64,000 nt of DNA, taken from Tsukamurella paurometabola (lineage in GTDB: Bacteria > Actinomycetota > Actinomycetes > Mycobacteriales > Mycobacteriaceae). Every line of letters begins with the position of its first letter. The first letter of the stretch is position 1. Of this stretch, positions 20,791-28,922 are shown one piece after another. The stretch is from the NCBI RefSeq assembly GCF_900631615.1, contig NZ_LR131273.1, forward strand, positions 2,698,850-2,762,849, given 5' to 3'. A program made the position numbers and the translations under genes. A model generated the notes under the pieces. The model made no database searches, was not told the origin of the DNA, and was given only the letters and a program-made list of their open reading frames with translations.

Positions 20791-22161
20791 ATGAAGCCCT
20801 TGCGCGTCGCCATCGTGGGGTCCGGGCCGTCGGGATTCTTCGCCGCCGGCAACCTGCTCGAGCAGGACGACATCGAGGTCCAGGTCGACGTCTTCGACCG
20901 GCTGCCCACCCCGTTCGGCCTGGTCCGCTACGGCGTCGCGCCCGATCATCCCGCGATCAAGTCCGTCACCAAGATCTTCGACCGCACCGCTCAGCACGAG
21001 AACTTCCGCTACTTCGGCAACGTCGAGGTCGCGACCGACGTCCAGGCCTCCGAGCTGGCCCAGTGGTACGACGCCGTGATCTACGCGATCGGGGCGTCCG
21101 GTGGACGTCGCCTCGAGGTCGACGGTGCCTGGCTCCCCGGTAACCACCCGTCGAGCGACTTCGTGGGCTGGTACAACGGCCACCCCGACCGCCGCGACCT
21201 CGACGTGGACCTGGGCGTCGAGCGCGCCGTCGTCATCGGCAACGGCAACGTCGCGCTGGACGCGGCCCGCATCCTCGTCACCGACACCGACAAGCTGTCG
21301 GGCACCGACATGGCCGAGCACGCGCTGCAGGCCCTGCACGGCTCCTCGGTCCGGGAGGTCGTGGTCCTGGGCCGGCGCGGCGCCGAGCAGGCGGCGTTCA
21401 CCCCCGCCGAGGTCGCCGAGCTGGGCAAGCTGCCCGGCGTCGACGTGATCGTCGACCCGGCCGATGTGCCCGCCGAGGACAAGGAGCGCGACAAGGCCCG
21501 CCCGCCGGTCGAGCGCAACAACCTCAAGCAGCTGCGCCGGCTCGCCGCGCAGGAGCCCACCGGGGCGGACCGCCGGATCGTCCTCAAGTTCCTGCGCTCG
21601 GTGGTGGGAATCAACGGCGACGATCGCGTCCGCACCGTCTCGGTCGCGACGAACGAACTGGTCGAGGGCGAGGACGGCTGCGTCGAAGCGCAGCCCACCG
21701 GCGCCGTCGCCGAGCACGAGGCGGGCCTGGTGATCCACGCCGTCGGTTACCACGGCACCCCCATCCCGGGCATCCCGTTCGACACCGAGCGGGGCGTCTT
21801 CCGCAACGCCGACAGCCGGATCGTCGGCTACGACGGTGCGCCCCTGCCGGGCCATTACGTCGTCGGCTGGATCAAGCGCGGCCCGTCGGGCGTGATCCCC
21901 ACCAACCGCGACTGCGCCCGTGACACCGTGTCGGTGCTGCTCGCGGACGTCGCGGAGGGGAAGCTCGCGCGCAGCGAGTTCGACGGTGCACAGGTGGAGA
22001 AGCTCATCGTCGACCGCGTGCCGAACCTCGTCGAGTACGACGGCTGGATGGCCATCGACGCGCACGAGACCGCGCTCGCCGAGGAGGACGACCGCCCGCG
22101 CGTGAAGCTGACCAGCGTGGACGCCATGATCGACGCGGCGCAGGCCGCCGCCACCGAATGA
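20791..22161 (+). CDS. fprA: Ferredoxin/adrenodoxin-NADP reductase FprA
   Basis: FprA passes electrons from NADPH through FAD to ferredoxins. The 456-residue product equals M. tuberculosis FprA in length and aligns throughout. It has the FAD-binding [14 protein letters not shown] near the N-terminus, [14 protein letters not shown] (about 42-55), the NADPH-binding [16 protein letters not shown] (about 150) and the closing [14 protein letters not shown] (about 359). ATG 20791 lies 7 bases after GGGAG and is preferred to GTG 20785. It follows desaturase copy 3 by 59 bases and could supply electrons to those enzymes or to cytochromes P450. The stop overlaps the next gene (ATGA). Confidence 0.95.
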   Translation: MKPLRVAIVGSGPSGFFAAGNLLEQDDIEVQVDVFDRLPTPFGLVRYGVAPDHPAIKSVTKIFDRTAQHENFRYFGNVEVATDVQASELAQWYDAVIYAIGASGGRRLEVDGAWLPGNHPSSDFVGWYNGHPDRRDLDVDLGVERAVVIGNGNVALDAARILVTDTDKLSGTDMAEHALQALHGSSVREVVVLGRRGAEQAAFTPAEVAELGKLPGVDVIVDPADVPAEDKERDKARPPVERNNLKQLRRLAAQEPTGADRRIVLKFLRSVVGINGDDRVRTVSVATNELVEGEDGCVEAQPTGAVAEHEAGLVIHAVGYHGTPIPGIPFDTERGVFRNADSRIVGYDGAPLPGHYVVGWIKRGPSGVIPTNRDCARDTVSVLLADVAEGKLARSEFDGAQVEKLIVDRVPNLVEYDGWMAIDAHETALAEEDDRPRVKLTSVDAMIDAAQAAATE

Positions 22162-22628
22162 TCGCCCGCGCCGACTTCGCCGATCCCGCACTCGCCGCGT
22201 TCCTCGCGGACCACCACGCCGACATGGCACCGACCGCGCCGCCGGAGAGCCAGCACGCCCTCGGCCTGGACGAGCTGCGCGCGCCGCACGTGCGGCTGTG
22301 GACGCTGCACGAGGACGGCGAGCTGGTCGGCACCGTCGCGCTGGCGGAGGTCGGCCCCGGCCACGAGGAGCTGAAGTCGATGCGCACCGCGCCGCAGGCC
22401 CGCGGGCGGGGCATCGGCCGGCGGCTCCTGGCGCACGCGATCGACGACGCCCGTTCCCGGGGCGTGGAGCGGATCTCCCTGGAGACGGGCAGCCAGGACT
22501 TCTTCGCGCCCGCGCGGGCGCTCTACGCCGCGCACGGCTTCGTCCCGTGCCCGCCGTTCGGGAACTACGTCGACGACCCGAACAGCACCTACCTCACCCG
22601 CACGGTGCGGGTACCGTCGGAATCGTGA
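22158..22628 (+). CDS. GNAT family N-acetyltransferase
   Basis: The 156-residue product is a GNAT acetyltransferase that moves an acetyl group from acetyl-CoA to an unknown amine. The acetyl-CoA-binding motif A is seen as [20 protein letters not shown] (about residues 74-93, with the RGRGIG loop), followed by the [21 protein letters not shown] segment characteristic of the PhnO/YjaB-like subgroup. ATG 22158 overlaps the fprA stop by 4 bases, so the two are translationally coupled. The sigma-H-type promoter for msrA begins inside its last codons. Confidence 0.88.
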   Translation: MIARADFADPALAAFLADHHADMAPTAPPESQHALGLDELRAPHVRLWTLHEDGELVGTVALAEVGPGHEELKSMRTAPQARGRGIGRRLLAHAIDDARSRGVERISLETGSQDFFAPARALYAAHGFVPCPPFGNYVDDPNSTYLTRTVRVPSES

Positions 22629-22644
22629 CGCTTCTCGGCGCGTT
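22619..22644 (+). promoter_or_regulatory. Sigma-H-type promoter of msrA
   Basis: GGAAT (22619-22623), exactly 18 bases, then GTT (22642-22644) is the SigR/SigH consensus. The predicted start near 22650 leaves a leader of about 40 bases with a GGAG ribosome site before the msrA ATG. msrA is a known SigR target in Streptomyces, and sigH itself is encoded at 35.4 kb. Confidence 0.7.
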
Positions 22645-22690
22645 GAAGCGAGCAGCGGGAGCACGGGCCTCCCGGCGGAAGGAGCTGCGC

Positions 22691-23227
22691 ATGACGGACA
22701 ACGGCACCATCACCACGGTCCCCGGCCGCGAGACGGCGGTCCTGGCGGGCGGATGCTTCTGGGGCATGCAGGACCTGCTCCGCAAGCAGCCGGGCATCGA
22801 GTCGACCCGCGTCGGCTACACGGGCGGCAGCAACGATCACGCGACCTACCGCAATCATCCGGGCCACGCGGAGGCGGTCGAGATCGTCTTCGACCCCACG
22901 AAGACCAGCTACCGCGACGTCCTGGAGTTCTTCTTCCAGATCCACGATCCGTCCACGAAGGACCGCCAGGGCAACGACGTGGGTTCCAGCTACCGTTCGG
23001 CGATCTTCCCGCTCAGCGAGGAGCAGGAGCGGGTCGCCCGCGACACCATCGCCGACGTCGACGCCTCGGGCCTGTGGCCCGGCAAGGCCGTGACCACGAT
23101 CGAGGCGTCGGGCCCGTTCTGGCAGGCCGAACCGGAGCACCAGGACTACCTGGAGAAGTACCCGGACGGCTACACCTGCCACTACCCGCGCCCGGGGTGG
23201 AAGCTGCCCAAGCGCGCGTCGGCGTAG
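22691..23227 (+). CDS. msrA: Peptide-methionine (S)-S-oxide reductase MsrA
   Basis: MsrA repairs methionine-S-sulfoxide in proteins. The 178-residue product has the active-site GGCFWGMQ with Cys22, the [20 protein letters not shown] block (about 45-64), [27 protein letters not shown] residues and a C-terminal TCHYPRPGW with a likely resolving cysteine. I chose ATG 22691 (AAGGAG 6 bases upstream) over GTG 22625, because the sigma-H-type promoter at 22619-22644 would start transcription downstream of 22625. The promoter indicates thiol-oxidative stress control. It is convergent with rsgA, one base apart. Confidence 0.95.
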   Translation: MTDNGTITTVPGRETAVLAGGCFWGMQDLLRKQPGIESTRVGYTGGSNDHATYRNHPGHAEAVEIVFDPTKTSYRDVLEFFFQIHDPSTKDRQGNDVGSSYRSAIFPLSEEQERVARDTIADVDASGLWPGKAVTTIEASGPFWQAEPEHQDYLEKYPDGYTCHYPRPGWKLPKRASA

Positions 23228-23228
23228 C

Positions 23229-24221
23229 TCAGGCCCAGTCGGGCGTGGCGCCGAGGTCCGTCAGCAGGCCCCGGACCGCCATCGCCCGACGGTGCGCCGT
23301 CCCCTCCAGCCGGTCCAGGGCGCACTCGGGGTCGGCGGGCGGCCCGAGGTGGGTGCACCCGCGGGGGCAGTCCTCCACGGCCTCGGCGAGGTCGGGGAAC
23401 GCGGCGATCACGTCGTCGGTGGAGATGTGCGCGAGACCGAAGCTGCGGATGCCGGGGGTGTCCACCACCCAGCCGCCGTCGGGGAGCCACAGCGCCACCG
23501 ACTGCGTGGACGTGTGCCGCCCCTTGCCGACTCCGGAGACCACGCCCGTGGCCCGGTTGGCGTCGGGAACGAGGCGGTTGACCAGGGTCGACTTGCCCAC
23601 GCCGCTGTGCCCGATGAGTGCGGTGACGCGCCCCGTGAGCAGCTCGTGGGCCTCGTCCAGCGGGTCCCCGCGGCCCGCGGCGATCACGGTGAGGTCGAGG
23701 TCGGCGAAGGCGGCGGTGAACTCCGCCGCGTCGGCGAGGTCGCCCTTCGTCAGGCACAGCACCGGCGTGAGCCCGCCCGCGTAGGCCGCGATGAGGGTGC
23801 GTTCGACGAATCCCGTCCGCGGCGGCGGGTCGGCCAGCGCGGTCACGATGAGCAGCTGCTGCGCGTTCGCGACGACGATCCGCTCGTACGGATCGGTGTC
23901 GTCGGCGGTGCGGCGCAGGACCGTCCTGCGCTCGTCCACGCGGACGATCCGGGCGAGCGTGTCCTTGCGGCCCGACAGGTCGCCGACGACCCCCACGGAG
24001 TCGCCCACGACGATGGGGGAGCGGCCCAGCTCCCGGGCCCGCATGGCGGTGATGATCCGGTCGGGGTCGCCGCCGAGGGCGCAGCCCCAGCGGCCGCGGT
24101 CGACGGACACCACCATGGCGGTGTCGGCCTCGCTGTGGTCGGGGCGGTTCTTGGTGCGCGGCCTGCTGCCCTTGCCCGGGCGCACCCGGACATCGGACTC
24201 GTCGTACTCGCGCTTACCCAA
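23229..24221 (-). CDS. rsgA: Ribosome small-subunit GTPase RsgA
   Basis: RsgA is a circularly permuted GTPase that helps mature the 30S subunit. The 330-residue product has an OB-fold start (MVVSVDRGRWGCAL, about 36-49), G4 as LTKGD (about 156), then the G1 P-loop GHSGVGKSTL (about 204), G3 DTPG (about 250) and the zinc-binding CPRGCTH...C set near 285-300, in the order expected from circular permutation. The start is TTG at 24221, 3 bases after the aroA stop; homologues begin at the same point (YDESDV), which supports it. It forms an operon with aroA, as in Rv3227-Rv3228. Confidence 0.95.
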   Translation of the reverse strand: MGKREYDESDVRVRPGKGSRPRTKNRPDHSEADTAMVVSVDRGRWGCALGGDPDRIITAMRARELGRSPIVVGDSVGVVGDLSGRKDTLARIVRVDERRTVLRRTADDTDPYERIVVANAQQLLIVTALADPPPRTGFVERTLIAAYAGGLTPVLCLTKGDLADAAEFTAAFADLDLTVIAAGRGDPLDEAHELLTGRVTALIGHSGVGKSTLVNRLVPDANRATGVVSGVGKGRHTSTQSVALWLPDGGWVVDTPGIRSFGLAHISTDDVIAAFPDLAEAVEDCPRGCTHLGPPADPECALDRLEGTAHRRAMAVRGLLTDLGATPDWA

Positions 24222-24224
24222 GGC

Positions 24225-25514
24225 TCACGATCCGCCGTCCAGGAGCGCCTGCCACAGCGCGGGGAAGTCGGGCATGGTCTTGGCGGTGGTGGCGATGTCC
24301 TCGACCTGCACGCCCTCGGTGACCAGGCCGAGGATCGCGCCGGCGGTCGCCATGCGGTGATCCGCGTAGCTGTGCCAGACGCCGCCGTGCAGCGTGGCGG
24401 GTTCGATGGTCAGGCCGTCCTCGGTCTCGGCGCACCGCCCGCCGAGCGCCGTGATCTCGGCCGTCAGCGCCGCGAGCCGGTCGGTCTCGTGCCCGCGCAG
24501 GTGGGCGATGCCGCGCAGGTGCGACGGGCTGTCCGCGAGCGCGGCCAGGGCGGCGACGGTGGGCGTGAGCTCGCCGATGTCGCGCAGGTCCCAGTCCACG
24601 CCGTGGAGCGCACCGGTCCCGCGGGCGGTCAGCGCGCCGTCGGCGTGGGTGATCTCGGCACCCATCGCGGCGAGGATGTCGGCGAACTGGACACCCGGCT
24701 GCGTGGACCGCGGGTTCCAGTGCGGCACGGTCACGGCGCCGCCGGTGATCGCGGCCGCGGCGAGGAAGACGGTGGCGTTCGACAGGTCCGGCTCGACGGT
24801 CCAGTCGTGCGCGCGGAGCCCGCCCGGCGCGACGCGCCAGGTGTTCGCCTCGGAGGTGTCGACCTCGGCGCCGGCGGCGCGCAGCATGTCGACGGTCATC
24901 TCGATGTGCGGCATCGACGGCACGGGCTTCCCGTCGTGGTGCACGGTGACGCCCTCGGCGAAGCTCGGGCCGCTGAGCAGCAGGCCGGAGACGAACTGCG
25001 AACTCGCGGAGGCGTCGATGGTGACGGCGCCGCCGCGGATCGGGCCCTCACCGTGCACGGTGAACGGCAGGCCGTCGCCGTCGATGGTCGCGCCGAGCCC
25101 GCGCAGGGCGTCGAGCACGGTTCCCAGCGGCCGGACCCGCGCCTGCGGGTCACCGTCGAAGGCGACGGTGCCGCGCGCCCCGGCGGCGAGCGGCGGGAGG
25201 AAGCGCATGACGGTGCCGGCGAGGCCGCAGTCGACGGTGCCGCCGTGCAGCTCGCCGCCGGTGACCGCAACCGTGGTGTCGGTAAGGAAGTCGACGCGCG
25301 CGCCGAGCGCGGTCAGTGCGCCCGCCATGAGGTCGGTGTCGCGGCTGCGGAGCGTGTTCGTCAGCGTGGAACGCGACGATGCCTGTGCCGCAAGGACGTA
25401 CGCGCGATTGGTGATCGATTTCGAGCCCGGGAGGGCGACGGTGCCCGTCACCGGACCTGCGGCGAAGGGCGCGGGCCAAAGCTCCAACTGCTCCACGCGC
25501 ACATCCTTGCACAT
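24225..25514 (-). CDS. aroA: 3-phosphoshikimate 1-carboxyvinyltransferase (EPSP synthase)
   Basis: AroA transfers enolpyruvate from PEP to shikimate-3-phosphate in aromatic amino acid synthesis. The 429-residue product shows the substrate-binding [15 protein letters not shown] (about 29-43), the [19 protein letters not shown]-binding block (about 93-108), [15 protein letters not shown] (about 165-179) and a C-terminal [15 protein letters not shown] (about 384-398). These are diagnostic. ATG 25514 is near the only plausible start. It is divergent from the secreted protein gene at 25586 and is followed after 3 bases by rsgA. Confidence 0.97.
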   Translation of the reverse strand: MCKDVRVEQLELWPAPFAAGPVTGTVALPGSKSITNRAYVLAAQASSRSTLTNTLRSRDTDLMAGALTALGARVDFLTDTTVAVTGGELHGGTVDCGLAGTVMRFLPPLAAGARGTVAFDGDPQARVRPLGTVLDALRGLGATIDGDGLPFTVHGEGPIRGGAVTIDASASSQFVSGLLLSGPSFAEGVTVHHDGKPVPSMPHIEMTVDMLRAAGAEVDTSEANTWRVAPGGLRAHDWTVEPDLSNATVFLAAAAITGGAVTVPHWNPRSTQPGVQFADILAAMGAEITHADGALTARGTGALHGVDWDLRDIGELTPTVAALAALADSPSHLRGIAHLRGHETDRLAALTAEITALGGRCAETEDGLTIEPATLHGGVWHSYADHRMATAGAILGLVTEGVQVEDIATTAKTMPDFPALWQALLDGGS

Positions 25515-25585
25515 GAGGGTGGCCTCACCGCGTGCTACCTTGCTGGACGGAACAGGTCAGGTCATCACCGCCGGGAGAACTTTCG

Positions 25586-26467
25586 ATGAAGCGCACTCGT
25601 ACGTTCGTGAGCAGGGCCGTCGTGTCCGCCGCCACCGTCGCCACCCTCGCCGCCTCCGTGGGTGTCCTCGCCCCGGCCGCGTCGGCGGACCCGAAGCCGG
25701 CCGACCCCGCGCCGGCCGCCGCCCCCACCAACAAGGCGGGCGAACTGGTCATCGGATCCGGCAACCTGCCCGATGACATGAACTTCGGCGGCGCGGTGCT
25801 CTCCGGCGCCGCAGCGGGCTGGAACGGTGCGTGGGCGGCGTTGAACCGCGCGGCGGTCACCCCCGCCGAGTGCAAGATCCTCTACGCGGGCCTGCCCATC
25901 CCCAAGGGCACCGACACCGCGCAGACCAACGGCTCCGCGCGCGGCGTGAACTGGTCGATGGTGGTCTCGAAGTTCGCGATCGACGTCGCCCCGCTCCGCG
26001 CGGCGCTGCCCAAGTGCGGCACCTTCAAGGCGGTCCGCGACGGCGCCACCTCCGAGGTCAGCGTGCGCACGATCGCCGTCACCGGCGCCCCCGACGGCCT
26101 GGGCCTGGAGTTCACCACGAAGACCAAGCGCGGCAACCAGGTGGAGTACATGCAGTCGCGGCAGTACACCGCGGTGGTCAACGGCGTCACCATGTCGCTG
26201 CGCGGCGGACGTCAGTCCCGTGAGCCCGCGCCCTTCGTCGGCGCCGACGACAAGCTGGCCGTCGACCTGCTCGGCGTGCAGATCGCCATCCTGAAGAACC
26301 CGCCGAAGCCCACGGCCGCTCCGGCTCCCGCCGCGAGCGCGTCCGCCAAGCCGGCCGCCCCCGCCGCGTCCGCGAAGCCCGGCGCCCCGTCGGCGAAGCC
26401 CGCGGCCCCGGCCGCCAAGCCGGCCCCCGCGTCGTCGTCGGCGCCGAAGCCCGCGCCCGCACGCTGA
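25586..26467 (+). CDS. Secreted protein with Ala/Pro/Lys-rich tail, unknown
   Basis: The 293-residue product has a signal peptide (about 1-34, ending PAASADP), a folded central domain (about 50-235) with two cysteines (PAECKIL and LPKCGTF) likely paired, and a low-complexity C-terminal tail of about 55 residues made of Ala, Pro, Ser and Lys. Such tails are common in exported mycobacterial proteins. The central domain distantly recalls sensor-like domains of exported actinobacterial proteins, but I cannot name the family. ATG 25586 follows GGGAG by 9 bases. No neighbour suggests a pathway. Confidence 0.8.
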   Translation: MKRTRTFVSRAVVSAATVATLAASVGVLAPAASADPKPADPAPAAAPTNKAGELVIGSGNLPDDMNFGGAVLSGAAAGWNGAWAALNRAAVTPAECKILYAGLPIPKGTDTAQTNGSARGVNWSMVVSKFAIDVAPLRAALPKCGTFKAVRDGATSEVSVRTIAVTGAPDGLGLEFTTKTKRGNQVEYMQSRQYTAVVNGVTMSLRGGRQSREPAPFVGADDKLAVDLLGVQIAILKNPPKPTAAPAPAASASAKPAAPAASAKPGAPSAKPAAPAAKPAPASSSAPKPAPAR

Positions 26468-26469
26468 TC

Positions 26470-26487
26470 CCTGAAGTAACGTTCAGG
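26470..26487 (+). promoter_or_regulatory. SoxR operator
   Basis: CCTGAAGTAACGTTCAGG is an 18-base palindrome with 6-base arms and matches the layout of SoxR operators (CCTCAAGTTAACTTGAGG in E. coli). It lies 13 bases before the soxR GTG, so SoxR probably controls its own gene, with a very short or no leader. Confidence 0.75.
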
Positions 26488-26500
26488 TAGTCTTCACGGG

Positions 26501-26953
26501 GTGGAGACCACCCGGGAGTTCAGCGTCGGCCAGTTGTCCGCGCGCAGCGGCGTGTCGGTGTCGGCGCTGCACTTCTACGAGCGCGAGGGGTTGATCTCCG
26601 CGCGGCGCACATCCGGCAACCAGCGGCGGTACCCGCGGGAGATGCTGCGCCGAGTGGCCTTCATCCGGATCAGCCACCGCGTGGGCATTCCGCTCGCCAC
26701 GATCCGCGATGCCCTGGCGACGCTGCCCGACGGCCGCACGCCGACCAAGGCGGACTGGGAGCGGCTGTCGCGGCACTGGCACGACGACCTGTCGCACCGG
26801 ATCGACGAGCTCACCCGGCTGCGCGACAACCTCACCGACTGCATCGGCTGCGGCTGCCTGTCGATGGCCTCCTGCGCGCTCGCGAACCCGCACGACGCAC
26901 TCGCCACCACCGGTGCCGGGCCGCGCCGCGTCTTCGACGAGTTCGACGCGTAG
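26501..26953 (+). CDS. soxR: Redox-sensing regulator SoxR
   Basis: SoxR is a MerR-family activator whose 2Fe-2S cluster senses redox-cycling compounds. The 150-residue product has the MerR helix-turn-helix (FSVGQLSARSGVSVSALHFY, about 7-26), GNQRRYPREMLRRVAFI, a dimerisation helix, and the cluster-binding CIGCGCLSMASC (about 113-124). GTG 26501 is 13 bases after a perfect SoxR operator. No soxS gene is near; in actinobacteria SoxR usually controls several genes directly. Downstream is an SRAP gene in the same direction, 43 bases away, which might be co-transcribed. Confidence 0.95.
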   Translation: METTREFSVGQLSARSGVSVSALHFYEREGLISARRTSGNQRRYPREMLRRVAFIRISHRVGIPLATIRDALATLPDGRTPTKADWERLSRHWHDDLSHRIDELTRLRDNLTDCIGCGCLSMASCALANPHDALATTGAGPRRVFDEFDA

Positions 26954-26996
26954 CGCTCCGGCGGAAGCCGTCGGTGCACCGTCGTACGCTGGGGGC

Positions 26997-27755
26997 ATGT
27001 GCGGACGCTACGCGGTGACCACCGACCCGGCGCTGTTGGCGGCGGAGATCGACGCGGAGGACGAGACCGAGGGCACGGAGCTGGACGTGCCCGGCTTCAA
27101 CGTCGCGCCCACGACGAACATCGTCGCCGTCGTGTCCCGGCACTCGCGGGAGGCGCCCGCCGAACCGGCCACCCGGCGGCTGCGTGCGATGCGCTGGGGG
27201 CTCCTCCCGCACTGGCAGAAGACGCTCAGTGGCCCGCCGCTGTTCAACGCCCGCGCGGAGTCCGTGGAGGAGAAGCCGGCCTTCCGCACCGCGATCAAGT
27301 CCAAGCGCTGCCTGATCCCGATGGACGGCTGGTACGAGTGGCAGGTGCTCGACCCGGCTGCGAAGAAGCCGCGCAAGCAGCCCACGTACCTCACCCCGGT
27401 GGACGGGACGCGGATGTACATCGCGGGTTTGTGGTCGGTGTGGCGGCCCGCCGGGGCGGGCCCGGACGTGCCGCCCACCCTGTCGGCGACGGTGCTGACC
27501 ACCGACGCGGTCGGCCCCCTGCGCGCCGTGCACGACCGGATGCCCTTGGTCCTGACGCCCGACGTCTTCGACGAGTGGCTGAACCCCGACGGTGCCGTCG
27601 ACCCGGCGTTGCTGCGTCCGCCCGCCCTCGAGGTGGCGGAGCGCATCGAGATCCGGCCCGTGTCCGCCCTGGTGAACGCTGTTGCCAACACCGGTCCCGA
27701 GCTCATCGAGCGCGTGGAGCCCGGCACCGAGCCGGGTCAGCTGAGCCTGTTGTAG
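26997..27755 (+). CDS. SRAP domain protein (HMCES/YedK family)
   Basis: SRAP proteins bind abasic sites in single-stranded DNA and form a protective thiazolidine crosslink through Cys2. The 252-residue product begins MCGRYAVT, with Cys2 exposed after Met removal, and has NVAPTTN (about 38), AMRWGLLPHWQK (about 63-74), FNARAESVEEKPAFR (about 82-96), GWYEW (about 112) and the catalytic-site His in VHDRMPLVL (about 180). This is the Rv3226c position next to aroA. ATG 26997 gives the Cys2 start required for function. Confidence 0.95.
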   Translation: MCGRYAVTTDPALLAAEIDAEDETEGTELDVPGFNVAPTTNIVAVVSRHSREAPAEPATRRLRAMRWGLLPHWQKTLSGPPLFNARAESVEEKPAFRTAIKSKRCLIPMDGWYEWQVLDPAAKKPRKQPTYLTPVDGTRMYIAGLWSVWRPAGAGPDVPPTLSATVLTTDAVGPLRAVHDRMPLVLTPDVFDEWLNPDGAVDPALLRPPALEVAERIEIRPVSALVNAVANTGPELIERVEPGTEPGQLSLL

Positions 27756-27770
27756 CGCAGTCGGCTCGCG

Positions 27771-28295
27771 TCAGGTGAGCTGCTGGGTGAGCGGACCGGT
27801 GCCGAACAGCATCACGTTCTCGACGAGGGCGTCATCGAGCGCGGGCCCCTCGACGGCGGAGCCCAGGTACACGATCTGGCTGGTCCCGACGACGAGGGTC
27901 TCCTCGTCGACGACGGCTCCGCTCTCGACGGTGAAGAAGTCCGCGCCGCCGCGCTCCGCACGGTCGGTGATCCGTGCGCCGATGTCGATCCGGTCGCCGA
28001 CCACGGGATGCCGCTCGTAGCGGTAGGACTGCCCGGCGTGCAGGATCCGGGACATGTTCGGGCTGCTGATCGAGGCCGCGACGAGCGCGGCCACCGCGTG
28101 GAGCATCGGCGCCGCGAGCAGCGTGGCGGGGACGGGCGTGTCCCTGGGCGGCACGCCGAGGCTCTCCCACGGCGTGTGCCAGCAGCGCGTCGCGCGACCG
28201 AAGCTCCGCACGCCTTCGGTGGTGACCTCGAAGGCGCTGGGGTACCACACATCCCAGCGAGGATGAGAGTGGAGTCCTTCTTCTCTATCAGTCAC
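27771..28295 (-). CDS. MaoC/HadA-like dehydratase-fold protein
   Basis: The 174-residue product fits the FAS1-like or MaoC N-terminal hot-dog domain found in 3-hydroxyacyl dehydratases such as HadA. The ILHAGQSYRYERHPVVGDRI segment (about 84-103) is the family's hot-dog strand region and SQIVYLGS closes it. A catalytic Asp/His pair of true hydratases is not obvious, so this may be a non-catalytic or thioesterase-like subunit. The GTG start at 28295 has no clear ribosome site. It is convergent with the SRAP gene, 15 bases away. Target substrate is unknown. Confidence 0.7.
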   Translation of the reverse strand: MTDREEGLHSHPRWDVWYPSAFEVTTEGVRSFGRATRCWHTPWESLGVPPRDTPVPATLLAAPMLHAVAALVAASISSPNMSRILHAGQSYRYERHPVVGDRIDIGARITDRAERGGADFFTVESGAVVDEETLVVGTSQIVYLGSAVEGPALDDALVENVMLFGTGPLTQQLT

Positions 28296-28427
28296 TCATC
28301 GTTTGTAGCGGAAACGTCGATGCCGGTTCAATTCGAACGGCTTCTGCGGGACTGATCCGTGGCCAAGGCCACAGGGCGCCCGGACTGTGCGCTCCTGTCC
28401 GTGGCTGCCCTACGTGTTGTGCGTCTC

Positions 28428-28787
28428 TCAGATCACCCGGACGACGAGCCCGACCAGTGCGGCGCAGAACGCGCCCACGCCGTAGGCGTGGAAGAGCGCG
28501 CCGCGGCCCACGGGGCCGGCATCGAGCCGGCCCGCCCAGTGCTCCGCCCTGGTCCATCCGACCAGCGCGATCAGGGAGAAGGCGAGGATGCTCAGGGGCA
28601 GCAGGAAGGACATCTGCTGCGCCGCGGTGACGATGCCGGCGAGGACACCGGCGGCGAAGCCCGCCCACGCGCACCAGCCGGGCGAGCGGCGGGGGAGGAG
28701 GCCCAGAGCGGGCGCGGCGACCACCGTCACGGCGAAGACCGCCACCGCGGCGGTGGTCGGAACGAAGAAGCCGCCACCCGTGTTCAC
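28428..28787 (-). CDS. Small integral membrane protein
   Basis: The product of about 119 residues has roughly four hydrophobic segments (near 10-28, 35-55, 60-80 and 98-118) and little else; I do not recognise it. GTG 28787 lies 5 bases after GGGGAGG and is preferred to the ATGs at 28811 and 28802. It is in the same orientation as the dehydratase-like gene but 132 bases upstream of it. The short gap on the other side (28788-28922) before the aldehyde dehydrogenase stop shows nothing clear. Confidence 0.65.
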   Translation of the reverse strand: MNTGGGFFVPTTAAVAVFAVTVVAAPALGLLPRRSPGWCAWAGFAAGVLAGIVTAAQQMSFLLPLSILAFSLIALVGWTRAEHWAGRLDAGPVGRGALFHAYGVGAFCAALVGLVVRVI

Positions 28788-28922
28788 TGTGCCTCCCCGC
28801 ATTCTCAGCATGTACCACTCTGATGATACGGATCGCTAACAGCAAGTGCACGCGCGCCGACGCCGCGCCCGCGTGGCGGGAGAGGCGGGCCCCGGTTCCG
28901 GCCCGGGGGCCGCCCCGCCGGC

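Noticed and set aside
22625-22690. Upstream GTG start for msrA overlapping the GNAT stop
   Set aside because: The ribosome site and the sigma-H-type promoter favour ATG 22691.
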